A DNA stretch of 64,000 nucleotides, from positions 17,343 to 81,342 of the forward strand of contig JAAWEK010000001.1 of NCBI GenBank assembly GCA_022794265.1. The letters run 5' to 3'. Under the pieces are notes generated by a model. That model worked only from the letters and a program-made list of their open reading frames with translations. It had not been told where the DNA came from and searched no databases. The translations under genes were made by a program, and so were the position numbers. Source of the DNA: Lachnospiraceae bacterium (GTDB lineage: Bacteria > Bacillota > Clostridia > Lachnospirales > Lachnospiraceae). This document shows, one piece after another, positions 1-7,068 of the stretch (position 1 is its first letter; the number at the start of each line of letters is the position of its first letter).

Positions 1-1
1 G

Positions 2-235
2 TTTATCACGCCAGGAACACTTCTCAGCGCCCATCTGCCGGTGGTTTACGGACTGCTGGTTTTAGGCATTCTTCTGATATCTCTGGTTCTGCTTACGAAG
101 TTTGTTTCCGGCGTTTATGAGAGCATGATTTATTATAACGGTTCGGCATTAAAAATAAAGGATATTATTCAGATATCAAAACAGAACAGACAGCAGGCAG
201 CAGGTAACAGTACGGATGGAAAGGAGGAAAAATAA
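2..235 (+). CDS. ABC-2 type transporter permease, C-terminal end (partial)
   Basis: The reading frame is already open at the first base of the window and stops at 235, so only the last 77 or so residues are present. They contain one long hydrophobic segment (LVLGILLISLVLLTKFVSG) followed by a short, polar, Gln/Lys-rich cytoplasmic tail. This is the usual ending of an ABC-2 (NatB/CcmB-like) permease. The next gene is a second complete permease starting one base after this stop, so the two probably form a heterodimeric exporter whose ATPase lies upstream of the window. The substrate cannot be told from the sequence. Confidence 0.6.
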   Translation, partial: FITPGTLLSAHLPVVYGLLVLGILLISLVLLTKFVSGVYESMIYYNGSALKIKDIIQISKQNRQQAAGNSTDGKEEK

Positions 236-236
236 T

Positions 237-1613
237 ATGAAAGGTTGGAAGGATGTATTCACTTTTACGTTTACACAGAATGTAAAAGGAAAAACATTTA
301 AGGCGGCATTATACGGAATTGCAGCGCTAATATTTATTATTTTTCTTGCCATAAATATCATTGTTGCGGTAGTAAATGATGATGACGATAAAAAGAAGAA
401 AGAAGAAACGGTAAAAAACAGTGTAGATATCATTCATATTATAAATGAAAGTGATATTCAGAATGTGGATTTTCAAAAGCTGACGGAGGAGAATGAAATC
501 TTTGCCGGTATCCGTATTCTGACGGAAGAAGGAAATCCGGCTCCGGCAGAACGGGCAGAAGCTTTTGATTCCAATAGCAGGGAAATTATTCTGCAGATTC
601 AGAAATATCTTTTTAATAGTAAAACGCAGCAATATACATTGTTTGAAGAATACGATAATTCAGCAGTTCAGGATGAGGAAGTATCGGAAGAGATTGTTTA
701 CCGGCTCACTGTTTATCTGAAAAAAGACGGTGTTCTGGACAATAGCCAGGACAGAGAGACTATATCCCGGCTTGCGGAAAATCTGGCTGACTATTTTGAC
801 CGGGAAAAATATGGTTTTGCGGGAATCAGTCAGGAAGGAATGGAAATGCTGGACAGTGAGCTCCATGTGGAATCAGTGGATATAGAAAAAGCAGGAGAAA
901 GTCTGACGGAAACGCTGGCGAAAATCTTTATTCCAATGATAGTATGCCTGGTGGTATATATGCTGGTTCTTCTATATGGTCAGAGTATCAGTAAGGTGAT
1001 AGTAGTGGAGAAGAGTTCAAAACTGATGGAAACACTGCTTACATCCTTACAACCGTATGCCATCGTATTTGGTAAAATATTTGCAATGTTTGCAATTGCT
1101 ATGGTTCAGATTGTTGTATGGACGGTTTCCGGCATTCTGGGATATATTGTTGGAGATAAGATTGCGTCTTCCATGTTCAGTGGATATGAAAACCAGCTAT
1201 ATGTAATTATTGATATATTTAAGGCGGATTCCGATTCTGCATTTACGCTGACTGCGGTTATATTGGGAATTCTGGTTCTGGTAATCGGGTTCTTCATGTA
1301 TTGCGTGATGTCTGCCCTGTTTTCTTCAGGAATTTCAAAAGCAGAGGAAGTTTCAAACGGATATGCTTTATTTCAAATGGTAGTTGTGGTGGCATTCCTG
1401 GCAGCTTATATGATACCGTTGATGGGACTCTCTGATGCACTGGTAAATGTTATGCGGTTTATTCCGGTAACGGCAGCTTTTATGCTTCCGGCGGATGTTA
1501 TTATAGGAAGCTGTGGAATACTGGTTTCTGCGGTATCTCTTGGAATCATGGTTGCTGCCACTGCAGTTATGATTTATTTTACAGGTAAGATGTATAAGAA
1601 AAAGATATTTTAA
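237..1613 (+). CDS. ABC-2 type transporter permease
   Basis: This 458-residue integral membrane protein has a hydrophobic helix near residues 25-45, a charged extracytoplasmic domain of roughly 170 residues rich in Glu and Asp, and about five more hydrophobic helices from residue 225 to the end. That layout is typical of ABC-2 family (NatB/YhaP-like) permeases that export sodium, drugs or peptides. The motif after the loop (VVEKSSKLMETLLTSLQP) matches the conserved EKe..k..E.LL.s..p segment of the family. The ATG at 237 is preferred because AAGGAGG lies at 221-227; an in-frame ATG-like start at 216 would have no ribosome binding site. It follows the upstream permease by one base, so they are co-transcribed. 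The substrate is unknown. Confidence 0.8.
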   Translation: MKGWKDVFTFTFTQNVKGKTFKAALYGIAALIFIIFLAINIIVAVVNDDDDKKKKEETVKNSVDIIHIINESDIQNVDFQKLTEENEIFAGIRILTEEGNPAPAERAEAFDSNSREIILQIQKYLFNSKTQQYTLFEEYDNSAVQDEEVSEEIVYRLTVYLKKDGVLDNSQDRETISRLAENLADYFDREKYGFAGISQEGMEMLDSELHVESVDIEKAGESLTETLAKIFIPMIVCLVVYMLVLLYGQSISKVIVVEKSSKLMETLLTSLQPYAIVFGKIFAMFAIAMVQIVVWTVSGILGYIVGDKIASSMFSGYENQLYVIIDIFKADSDSAFTLTAVILGILVLVIGFFMYCVMSALFSSGISKAEEVSNGYALFQMVVVVAFLAAYMIPLMGLSDALVNVMRFIPVTAAFMLPADVIIGSCGILVSAVSLGIMVAATAVMIYFTGKMYKKKIF

Positions 1614-1644
1614 TATCCATTAAAATTAATAGAAGTATTAAAAG

Positions 1645-1693
1645 AAAAAGACGGTTTCTTATGCACCGGACTGCATAAGAAGCGGTCTTTTTG
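1645..1693 (+). terminator. Rho-independent terminator after the permease operon
   Basis: A long imperfect stem pairs 1645-1665 with 1672-1692 around a six-base loop, and the 3' arm ends in a T run. It closes the ABC permease operon. Confidence 0.85.
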
Positions 1694-1716
1694 ACAGTTG
1701 TGAAAGGATAAAAGAT

Positions 1717-1791
1717 ATGGATGAAAAGTTTGGTTTAAACAGAGCGATTAAATTTGATGAAAAGAGGATTTGCAATGAAAAGAAATGTTAG
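1717..1791 (+). CDS. possible 24-codon upstream ORF overlapping the YkgJ-like start
   Basis: An ATG at 1717 is preceded by GAAAGGA at a good spacing and opens a 24-codon frame that ends in TAG at 1789-1791. It therefore overlaps the first codons of the following gene (ATG 1775) in another frame. The peptide begins MDEKFGLNRA and has no recognisable motif. It could be a leader peptide that couples translation to the downstream gene, or simply a chance frame with a good ribosome binding site. Confidence that it is a real gene is low. Confidence 0.25.
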   Translation: MDEKFGLNRAIKFDEKRICNEKKC

Positions 1792-2458
1792 TCTGGAGGA
1801 AATATCTGATGGAAAGTTGTATGGTTTCAATGATATGGTAAAAGCTGACTGTGGGGACTGCAGAGGCTGTTCTGCCTGTTGTCATGGAATGGGACAATCC
1901 GTTATTCTGGATCCTTTTGACGTTTTCAGGCTTTTGCAGGGAATGGAGACCATGCAGGAATACGAAATCCCGGATTTTAATTCTTTGATGACTGTAGTGG
2001 AATTAAATGTGGCAGATGGGATTATTCTGCCAAATCTTAAAATGAGCGGAAATGATGAAAGCTGTGTATTTCTCAATGAAGAAGGACGCTGTAAGATACA
2101 TGCCCACAGACCGGGAATATGCAGGATATTTCCCCTGGGGAGGTATTATACGGAGGGAAGTTTTAAATATTTTCTTCAAATTCACGAATGCAGAAATGAC
2201 AAAAGAACAAAAGTAAAAGTTAAAAAATGGATTGATACACCGGATGTGAAAAGTTATGAAACATTTATCAATGACTGGCATTATTTTCTGAAAGAGATGG
2301 AGGAACTGGTTCGGTCTTCCGTTAGCGATGAAAAAATCCGGGAAGTGAATATGGATATATTAAATCAGTTTTATGTCAGATTGTATCAGGCGGACCAGGA
2401 TTTTTATGAGCAGTTTTATGAAAGACTGGGCATGATGAAAAAGAAATATAAAAAGTAG
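1775..2458 (+). CDS. YkgJ family cysteine-cluster protein
   Basis: This 227-residue soluble protein carries the family hallmark CxxCxxCxxCC at residues 26-36 (CGDCRGCSACC), followed by further conserved cysteines in CVFL, GRCKIHAHRPGICRIFPLG and a later ECR. This is the YkgJ/CxxCxxCC family (Pfam UPF0153), thought to bind zinc or an iron-sulfur cluster; the biochemical role is not established. The Arg-Pro-x-x-Cys-x-x-Phe-Pro-Leu segment is typical. The ATG at 1775 has AAGAGG about eight bases upstream; in-frame ATG 1757 and TTG 1754 lack one. It stands alone between two terminators, with an iron-type DtxR regulator convergent on it, so a metal-related role is possible but only inferred. Confidence 0.8.
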   Translation: MKRNVSLEEISDGKLYGFNDMVKADCGDCRGCSACCHGMGQSVILDPFDVFRLLQGMETMQEYEIPDFNSLMTVVELNVADGIILPNLKMSGNDESCVFLNEEGRCKIHAHRPGICRIFPLGRYYTEGSFKYFLQIHECRNDKRTKVKVKKWIDTPDVKSYETFINDWHYFLKEMEELVRSSVSDEKIREVNMDILNQFYVRLYQADQDFYEQFYERLGMMKKKYKK

Positions 2459-2508
2459 TACCAATTGATATAGTATATTACATTAAAATTAGCATACAGA
2501 TTGCCCCT

Positions 2509-2557
2509 ATATGCATAAGTATTATTGAACTTACAGATGCTTATGCATATGTTTTTT
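2509..2557 (+). terminator. terminator between YkgJ-like gene and convergent dtxR-like gene
   Basis: Perfect inverted repeat of ATATGCATAAG (2509-2519) and its complement (2540-2550), followed by GTTTTTTG. The T run faces the plus strand, ending the YkgJ transcript. The stem overlaps the last codons of the minus-strand dtxR-like gene. Confidence 0.75.
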
Positions 2558-2899
2558 GATTGCATCAAAACTTTCCCGGCTGATAACATGTTCAATCCGG
2601 CAGGCATCTTCTGCTGCAATATTTTTATCTACCCCTAGGGATTCCAGACATCTGGATAAAATTTTATGACGCTCATATATCATGTCTGCAACTTCCCGGC
2701 CGCTTTCCGTAAGAGAAATAAAACCGGATTCATTAACGGTTATCATTCCGTTCTGACGTAGGTTTTTCATTGCCACACTGATGCTTGACTTTTTGTAATT
2801 CAGTTCATTGGCAATATCGATGGAACGGACCACTGGAAGTTTCTGGCTTAATATTAAAATTGTTTCTAAATAATTTTCAACAGATTCACTTGATTTCAT
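2531..2899 (-). CDS. DtxR/IdeR-type metal-dependent transcriptional repressor
   Basis: This 122-residue protein has an N-terminal winged helix-turn-helix (about residues 1-65, with SIDIANELNYKKSSISVAMK as the DNA-reading part) and a dimerisation/metal-binding domain. The segment DACRIEHVIS closely resembles the DtxR site EACRWEHVMS, where Cys102, Glu105 and His106 bind the activating metal. A Cys rather than Glu at the first position points to iron (DtxR/IdeR type) over manganese (MntR type), though this is inference. The C-terminal SH3-like domain of DtxR is missing, as in short MntR-size proteins. No Shine-Dalgarno is visible before the ATG; two interlocking inverted repeats sit there instead. 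A DtxR-box-like site precedes the FeoB-associated gene about 310 bases away on the other strand, a plausible target. Confidence 0.85.
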   Translation of the reverse strand: MKSSESVENYLETILILSQKLPVVRSIDIANELNYKKSSISVAMKNLRQNGMITVNESGFISLTESGREVADMIYERHKILSRCLESLGVDKNIAAEDACRIEHVISRESFDAIKKHMHKHL

Positions 2900-2900
2900 A

Positions 2901-2967
2901 TGGCAGATACAATATGCAGGTTAGAGCGTGTTTGATATCTGCCAGAAAGCATTTTTCAAACACGCTC
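2901..2967 (-). other. interlocking inverted repeats (possible H-type pseudoknot) in the dtxR-like leader
   Basis: Two perfect inverted repeats interlock: TGGCAGATA at 2901-2909 pairs with 2936-2944, and GAGCGTGTTTGA at 2924-2935 pairs with 2956-2967. The order A1-B1-A2-B2 is that of an H-type pseudoknot with 9- and 12-bp stems. The innermost arm lies one base before the ATG of the minus-strand dtxR-like gene, where a ribosome binding site would normally be. It may be a regulatory RNA, a REP-like intergenic palindrome, or a protein-binding DNA element. Confidence 0.6.
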
Positions 2968-3190
2968 CAGGAACCATAAAGCTATAAAGATAGCGGCATA
3001 TTTCCTTTCTATTGGGATTAAATGTTTTGTTATAGTCATAAAAATTATATCACATTGATAAAATTTAAGCAATAAGGTGCAGAAATCCTGTTTCAGAACA
3101 CTTAGATATTCGGGCCTTTTGGAGATGAGCCGGTTATACACCGAAAGTATCCTGCTCTTGGTCCTGCCAGTGGAATTACAAAAAAAGTCA
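2968..3190. other. intergenic region between dtxR-like gene and the Feo-associated gene
   Basis: The gap from 2900 to 3271 holds no convincing gene. Besides the repeats at 2901-2967 and the promoters listed separately, the stretch is AT-rich. A 61-codon minus-strand open frame here (2956-3141) has no ribosome binding site and no protein-like composition. Confidence 0.5.
3044..3072 (-). promoter_or_regulatory. promoter of the dtxR-like gene
   Basis: On the minus strand TTGCTT (3067-3072) and TATAAT (3044-3049) are separated by 17 bases. Transcription would start near 3037 and give a leader of about 135 bases that contains the interlocking repeats. Confidence 0.6.
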
Positions 3191-3221
3191 TTGACAACTA
3201 ACCGGTGTTAGTATAGACTAA
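3191..3221 (+). promoter_or_regulatory. promoter with embedded DtxR-box-like operator
   Basis: TTGACA lies at 3191-3196, and TAGACT at 3214-3219 follows after 17 bases. Overlapping the -10 is the palindrome TTAGTATAGACTAA (3208-3221), which matches 11 of 14 bases of the half-operator TTAGGTTAGCCTAA known for DtxR/IdeR. A repressor bound here would block RNA polymerase, so the following small gene is probably iron-repressed by the neighbouring DtxR-like protein. Confidence 0.6.
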
Positions 3222-3271
3222 TCATTAGAAACAGAGGAATAAAACCCAGTATAAGAAAGGCAGGCAGCACA

Positions 3272-3415
3272 ATGGGTACATTGATTATCGGACTAATTCT
3301 GGCAGGAATCATATCACTGATAATAACAGCCATGATTAAAGACAAAAAAGCAGGGAAATCCCTGCAATGCGGTTGTGATTGTAAACACTGCAGCGGACAT
3401 TGCAGAAAGGACTGA
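3272..3415 (+). CDS. FeoB-associated Cys-rich membrane protein
   Basis: This 47-residue protein has one hydrophobic N-terminal helix (residues 3-21) and a short cytoplasmic tail with five cysteines in the pattern CGCDCKHCSGHC. That is the arrangement of the FeoB-associated Cys-rich membrane protein family, usually encoded just after feoB and thought to help ferrous iron transport, perhaps like FeoC. No feoA or feoB is next to it here, which is unusual. AGAAAGG lies about 13 bases before the ATG. The promoter carries a DtxR-box-like palindrome, in keeping with iron control. The gene ends before a strong terminator, so it is a single-gene unit. Confidence 0.75.
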   Translation: MGTLIIGLILAGIISLIITAMIKDKKAGKSLQCGCDCKHCSGHCRKD

Positions 3416-3434
3416 ATAAAATTCATATTATATC

Positions 3435-3482
3435 AAAAGAAATGTTTCATCAATGAACAATAGGTGAAACATTTCTTTTTTA
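3435..3482 (+). terminator. Rho-independent terminator
   Basis: A perfect 15-bp stem pairs 3435-3449 with 3465-3479 (arm AAAAGAAATGTTTCA) and is followed by T residues. It separates the Feo-associated gene from the phosphatase/kinase locus. Confidence 0.85.
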
Positions 3483-3584
3483 AAAAATACTTTAAAAAGT
3501 CTAAAAAAAATGGTACACTTTAAAGGAGATATTTTAGAAGTAAAACACTCTTTGGTCCGGGTGTTATCTACGGAGGCTATAATT

Positions 3585-4313
3585 ATGATGGTTACTTATC
3601 ATTTGTTATCGGACAAAGGAAGCCGGAAAAAGAACGAAGACAGGATTGGCAGTTATATACGGAATCAAGAGTATTGTTTTGCACTGGCAGATGGACTTGG
3701 CGGACATGAAAAAGGTGATTTGGCATCTAAGATAGTGATAGATACCAGTATAAATTCATTTAAAAAAGAGGGATTCAGTCAGTTTTATATCAGAGAAGCA
3801 TTTGAACTCAGTCAGGAACATTTGCTGCAGGAGCAGAAAAGACTTCAGATGTCGGACGATATAAAAACAACACTGGTATTACTGTGTATATCAGAAAAAA
3901 AGATAGAATGGGGACATATTGGTGACTCCAGGCTGTATCTGTTTAAAAATAAAAAATATGTAAGTCATACATTAGACCATAGTGTGCCGCAAATGCTGGT
4001 AAACATAGGAGAAATTACAGATAAGGATATCAGAAATCACCCTGACCGCAGTCATTTGCTGAAAGTAATGGGAATTGAGTGGGACAGGCCCAGATATGAA
4101 ATATCGGAAACAATTGATGCAGAATCTGGAATGGCGTTTTTACTGGCAAGCGACGGATTCTGGGAACTGATAGAGGAAGAAGATATGGTAAAGTGTCTGA
4201 AAAAAGCCAGGGATATACATGAGTGGATGAATCAGATGGAAAAAATTGTTATTAAAAACGGACAGGGGAAAGACATGGATAATTATTCGGCAATCGGGGT
4301 CTGGATAAAATAA
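3585..4313 (+). CDS. PP2C family Ser/Thr protein phosphatase
   Basis: This 242-residue cytoplasmic protein has the PP2C (PPM) signature motifs in order: SDKGSRKKNED near the N-terminus, ADGLGGHEKGD (metal-binding Asp-Gly at residues 36-37), GHIGDSRLYLF, LASDGFWELI and DNYSAIGVW at the C-terminus. These acidic residues hold two Mn/Mg ions that hydrolyse phospho-Ser/Thr. The ATG at 3585 is chosen because CGGAGG lies at 3571-3576 and the resulting length fits the family; an in-frame start at 3510 has no ribosome binding site. It directly precedes a Ser/Thr kinase gene and is likely the partner that reverses its phosphorylation, as in the PrpC-PrkC pair. Confidence 0.9.
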   Translation: MMVTYHLLSDKGSRKKNEDRIGSYIRNQEYCFALADGLGGHEKGDLASKIVIDTSINSFKKEGFSQFYIREAFELSQEHLLQEQKRLQMSDDIKTTLVLLCISEKKIEWGHIGDSRLYLFKNKKYVSHTLDHSVPQMLVNIGEITDKDIRNHPDRSHLLKVMGIEWDRPRYEISETIDAESGMAFLLASDGFWELIEEEDMVKCLKKARDIHEWMNQMEKIVIKNGQGKDMDNYSAIGVWIK

Positions 4314-4350
4314 ACAGCTGTTAATTATTTATTAATTCGGAACAAAAACA

Positions 4351-4379
4351 TTGCATGGAAATCTAATCAATGTTATACT
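4351..4379 (+). promoter_or_regulatory. promoter of the Ser/Thr kinase gene
   Basis: TTGCAT (4351-4356) and TATACT (4374-4379) are separated by exactly 17 bases. The predicted start of transcription, near 4386, is about 50 bases before the kinase ATG, so the kinase can be expressed apart from the phosphatase. Confidence 0.75.
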
Positions 4380-4434
4380 ATTTTTAGTCGAATTTATACA
4401 AAAAACTAGTAAATATATAGGGAGGCATACTGAT

Positions 4435-6240
4435 ATGAGTAAAATAAATCCTGATTATTTATGTCCAGGATGCATGGCAGTTTTAGATGAACCCGACTTA
4501 CCGTGTCCTTTGTGTGGCTTTGATAAGAGTACATATTCTTCATCACCCCGCAGCCTGCGGCCGTTTACCAAATTAAACGGTAAATATATGGTAGGAAAAG
4601 TAATCGGTGAAGGCGGCTTCGGTATCACTTATATTGGTTTTAATTTAGATACGGATTTGCCGGTAGCAATCAAAGAGTATTTTCCGGCAGAACTGGCAAC
4701 AAGAGATACATTACAGGGAAACACCATTAATATTTTTTCAGGTGAAGCGAAAGATTTATATAGAGAAGGATTGGAGAAATATTTAAGAGAAGCAAGAAAT
4801 CTGACCATGTTTTCCGATCTGACAGGCATAGTTACCGTCAAGGACTTTTTTTATGAAAATGATACCGCATATATCATTATGGAATATATCAACGGTATGA
4901 CATTAAAACAGCATCTTACAAAAGTCGGTGGTAAGATGAAACAGAATGAAGTTATTAAAATGATGAAGCCGGTGCTGGAATCCATGAATCAGATTCATGA
5001 AGTGGGTATCATTCACAGGGATATCAGTCCGGATAATATTATGATTACGAGGAATAATCAGATTAAACTGACAGATTTCGGTGCTGCCCGCGTATTTGAT
5101 ACGGAAGATAATAAAAGTATCACGGTGGTTCTGAAACGTGGTTATGCTCCGGAAGAACAGTATCGTGCCAAAGGAAATCAGGGACCGTGGACGGACGTAT
5201 ATGCGTTATGTGCTACCATGTATAAAATGATTACCGGTATTACTCCGCAGGAAGCGCTGGAGCGAATGATAGAGGATAATGTGGAACCATTGTCAAAGTT
5301 TGATTCTTCCATCTGGCCGGAGACAGAGTATGCGATTATGAAAGGTTTGGCATTACGGGCACAGGATCGTTTCCAGACAGTAAACGAACTTATTGATGCG
5401 TTGTATTACAGTGTATTGGAGACCGATGAAAACGGAAATCAGCATTTGGTACTTACAAGGGACACGGCCACAGAAAGTGTACCGGCTCCGCAGCCTGTAT
5501 CAGATGCGGTATTGTCTTTGAAAAATGAAGATGAATTTGAAGTAAAACCGATTGTAGTAAGTATTGGAAAGACTGCAGAAACATATGCACAGCCTTCCGT
5601 TCAGCCAATGCCGCAGCCGATACAGCCGACGCCTCAGCCGGAACCAGGTCCGGCTTCAAAGAAGGTATCGGCAGAACCACCGGTTCCAAAGCAGAAACCG
5701 GTACAGCAGCCAGAACCAAAACCGGCAAAACCGGTACAGACAGCAGTTCCAAAACAGTCTGAAGAACAGAAACAGCCGCAGGCATCAAAAAGTACAGCAG
5801 AGAATAAGAAAGGCGGATTCTTTAAGTCTACATTTAAGAAACTGGTAAAGCTTCAGCTTGGTAAAGTAAGATTTGAAGATAATATTACGGATTTGAATGT
5901 AGAACATATGGATATAGGCAATATATCCGTGTTAAAGGATTGTCTCCAGCTTCAGAAATTGGTGCTCAGTAATAATATGTTGGATGATTTGTCGCCGATT
6001 TCCGAATGTAAATCCTTGGAATATCTTGCATTGAGGAATACTCTTGTAGGAGATTTATCAACCATATCCGGTCTTGAAAATTTAAAGTATCTTGACCTTT
6101 GGGGAACAAGAGTGACAGATTTACATGATATTTATACCCTTAAGAATCTTACATATCTTTGTGTAAAGAATACGGAAATCAGACAAAGTCAGATTGATGA
6201 TTTTAAAAAGTATGTTCCGAATTGTGTGGTAGAGATATAG
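4435..6240 (+). CDS. Ser/Thr protein kinase with N-terminal zinc ribbon and C-terminal leucine-rich repeats
   Basis: This 601-residue protein begins with a zinc ribbon (Cys10, Cys13, Cys24, Cys27), then a full Hanks-type kinase domain (about 48-330): glycine loop GEGGFG, Lys80 in VAIK, catalytic loop HRDISPDN (His194-Asn201), DFG at 214-216 and an APEEQY activation end. A Pro/Gln/Lys linker of about 110 residues follows, then about four 22-residue leucine-rich repeats of the SDS22/internalin style (LxxLxLxxNxLxDLSPIxxC). Unlike PrkC or PknB there is no membrane helix and no PASTA domain, so it is probably cytoplasmic. GGGAGG stands about ten bases before ATG 4435; the in-frame TTG at 4351 falls in the -35 element. 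A PP2C phosphatase is upstream and a MoxR/DUF58/transglutaminase set downstream. Confidence 0.9.
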   Translation: MSKINPDYLCPGCMAVLDEPDLPCPLCGFDKSTYSSSPRSLRPFTKLNGKYMVGKVIGEGGFGITYIGFNLDTDLPVAIKEYFPAELATRDTLQGNTINIFSGEAKDLYREGLEKYLREARNLTMFSDLTGIVTVKDFFYENDTAYIIMEYINGMTLKQHLTKVGGKMKQNEVIKMMKPVLESMNQIHEVGIIHRDISPDNIMITRNNQIKLTDFGAARVFDTEDNKSITVVLKRGYAPEEQYRAKGNQGPWTDVYALCATMYKMITGITPQEALERMIEDNVEPLSKFDSSIWPETEYAIMKGLALRAQDRFQTVNELIDALYYSVLETDENGNQHLVLTRDTATESVPAPQPVSDAVLSLKNEDEFEVKPIVVSIGKTAETYAQPSVQPMPQPIQPTPQPEPGPASKKVSAEPPVPKQKPVQQPEPKPAKPVQTAVPKQSEEQKQPQASKSTAENKKGGFFKSTFKKLVKLQLGKVRFEDNITDLNVEHMDIGNISVLKDCLQLQKLVLSNNMLDDLSPISECKSLEYLALRNTLVGDLSTISGLENLKYLDLWGTRVTDLHDIYTLKNLTYLCVKNTEIRQSQIDDFKKYVPNCVVEI

Positions 6241-6274
6241 ACCGAAAGAGAGAAATACAGAACAACGGATATTT

Positions 6275-6318
6275 AATACCATAGGGTGTATGATTTTACA
6301 TCCTATGGTATTTTGATT
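6275..6318 (+). terminator. terminator after the kinase gene
   Basis: A 16-bp stem with one G-T mismatch pairs 6275-6290 with 6297-6312 around six bases and runs into TTTTGATTTTT. Confidence 0.8.
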
Positions 6319-6373
6319 TTTAAAAAATATAGGCAGATGTCTGCCAGAATATTACTTTTTAAGGAGAAGAAAA

Positions 6374-7033
6374 ATGAATTCAGAATCGAAAACGGGAAAA
6401 TACGGATATTTGATATTAGCAGTTTTTGTATTGGTATTAGGAATTGCAGCAGTAATGGTTTCTGGCAGTGAAACTATGGGATATATGAAAGGTCCTGCAG
6501 ATATCAGCGTCATGAGCAGTAGTGAACTGGAGGATGTGGTATACGGAGAAATCGAATTATCCAAAGCTTTTTTATATGGCTGTTATGATATTTCGTACAA
6601 TGCTGAGAATGGTATAAAAACACCGCAAACTTATTCATATATTTTATATATCGGTGATTATGTTTCTGGTAATGCTAAGTTTATCGGAATAGAGGTAAAT
6701 GAAGATAAAATAGAAGAAATGGACAGGATTGTCGACGAGAGCTGGGAAGCGATTAAAGCAGGAAAGCCGCTGGACGAATACAGCGAACTTAAAATTAAGG
6801 GAAAAATCAAAAAGATGTCAGATGACGGATACACAAATTTTGCCAATGAATTGACTAAGATGGGTATTGATTCCACAACTATTCAGAAGAATACGCTGCA
6901 TCTGGTTTTGGATGAAAACGGAACTACAGATAATAATATGTTTATATTATTCGGCGCAGGGGTAATACTTATACTGACTGGAGTTATTTGGAGTGTTTGT
7001 ATAGTGTTAATTAATCATAAGAAAAAAATATAA
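6374..7033 (+). CDS. two-helix membrane protein of unknown function
   Basis: This 219-residue protein has a hydrophobic helix at about 10-32, an extracytoplasmic domain of about 150 residues, and a second helix at about 190-212 followed by a short Lys-rich tail. I do not recognise the domain. It has no catalytic-looking motif and no cysteine cluster. AAGGAGAAG lies just before the ATG. It sits between the kinase gene (with a terminator between) and the MoxR gene 35 bases downstream, so it may be the first gene of the MoxR/DUF58/transglutaminase unit and act at the membrane with it. This is inferred from position only. Confidence 0.7.
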   Translation: MNSESKTGKYGYLILAVFVLVLGIAAVMVSGSETMGYMKGPADISVMSSSELEDVVYGEIELSKAFLYGCYDISYNAENGIKTPQTYSYILYIGDYVSGNAKFIGIEVNEDKIEEMDRIVDESWEAIKAGKPLDEYSELKIKGKIKKMSDDGYTNFANELTKMGIDSTTIQKNTLHLVLDENGTTDNNMFILFGAGVILILTGVIWSVCIVLINHKKKI

Positions 7034-7068
7034 TTTTATATCAGAGTAGAAAGGATGGATTGGGTTAC

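Noticed and set aside
3208-3426. A 72-residue minus-strand open frame over the FeoB-associated gene
   Set aside because: It is the shadow of a real 47-residue plus-strand gene and has no ribosome binding site; the plus-strand product has a family-typical helix and Cys tail.
5453-5788. Long open frames opposite and in frame shift of the kinase linker (5453-5788 and 5564-5848)
   Set aside because: They arise from the Pro/Gln/Lys repeat codons of the kinase linker, which avoid stops in other frames; no start signals.
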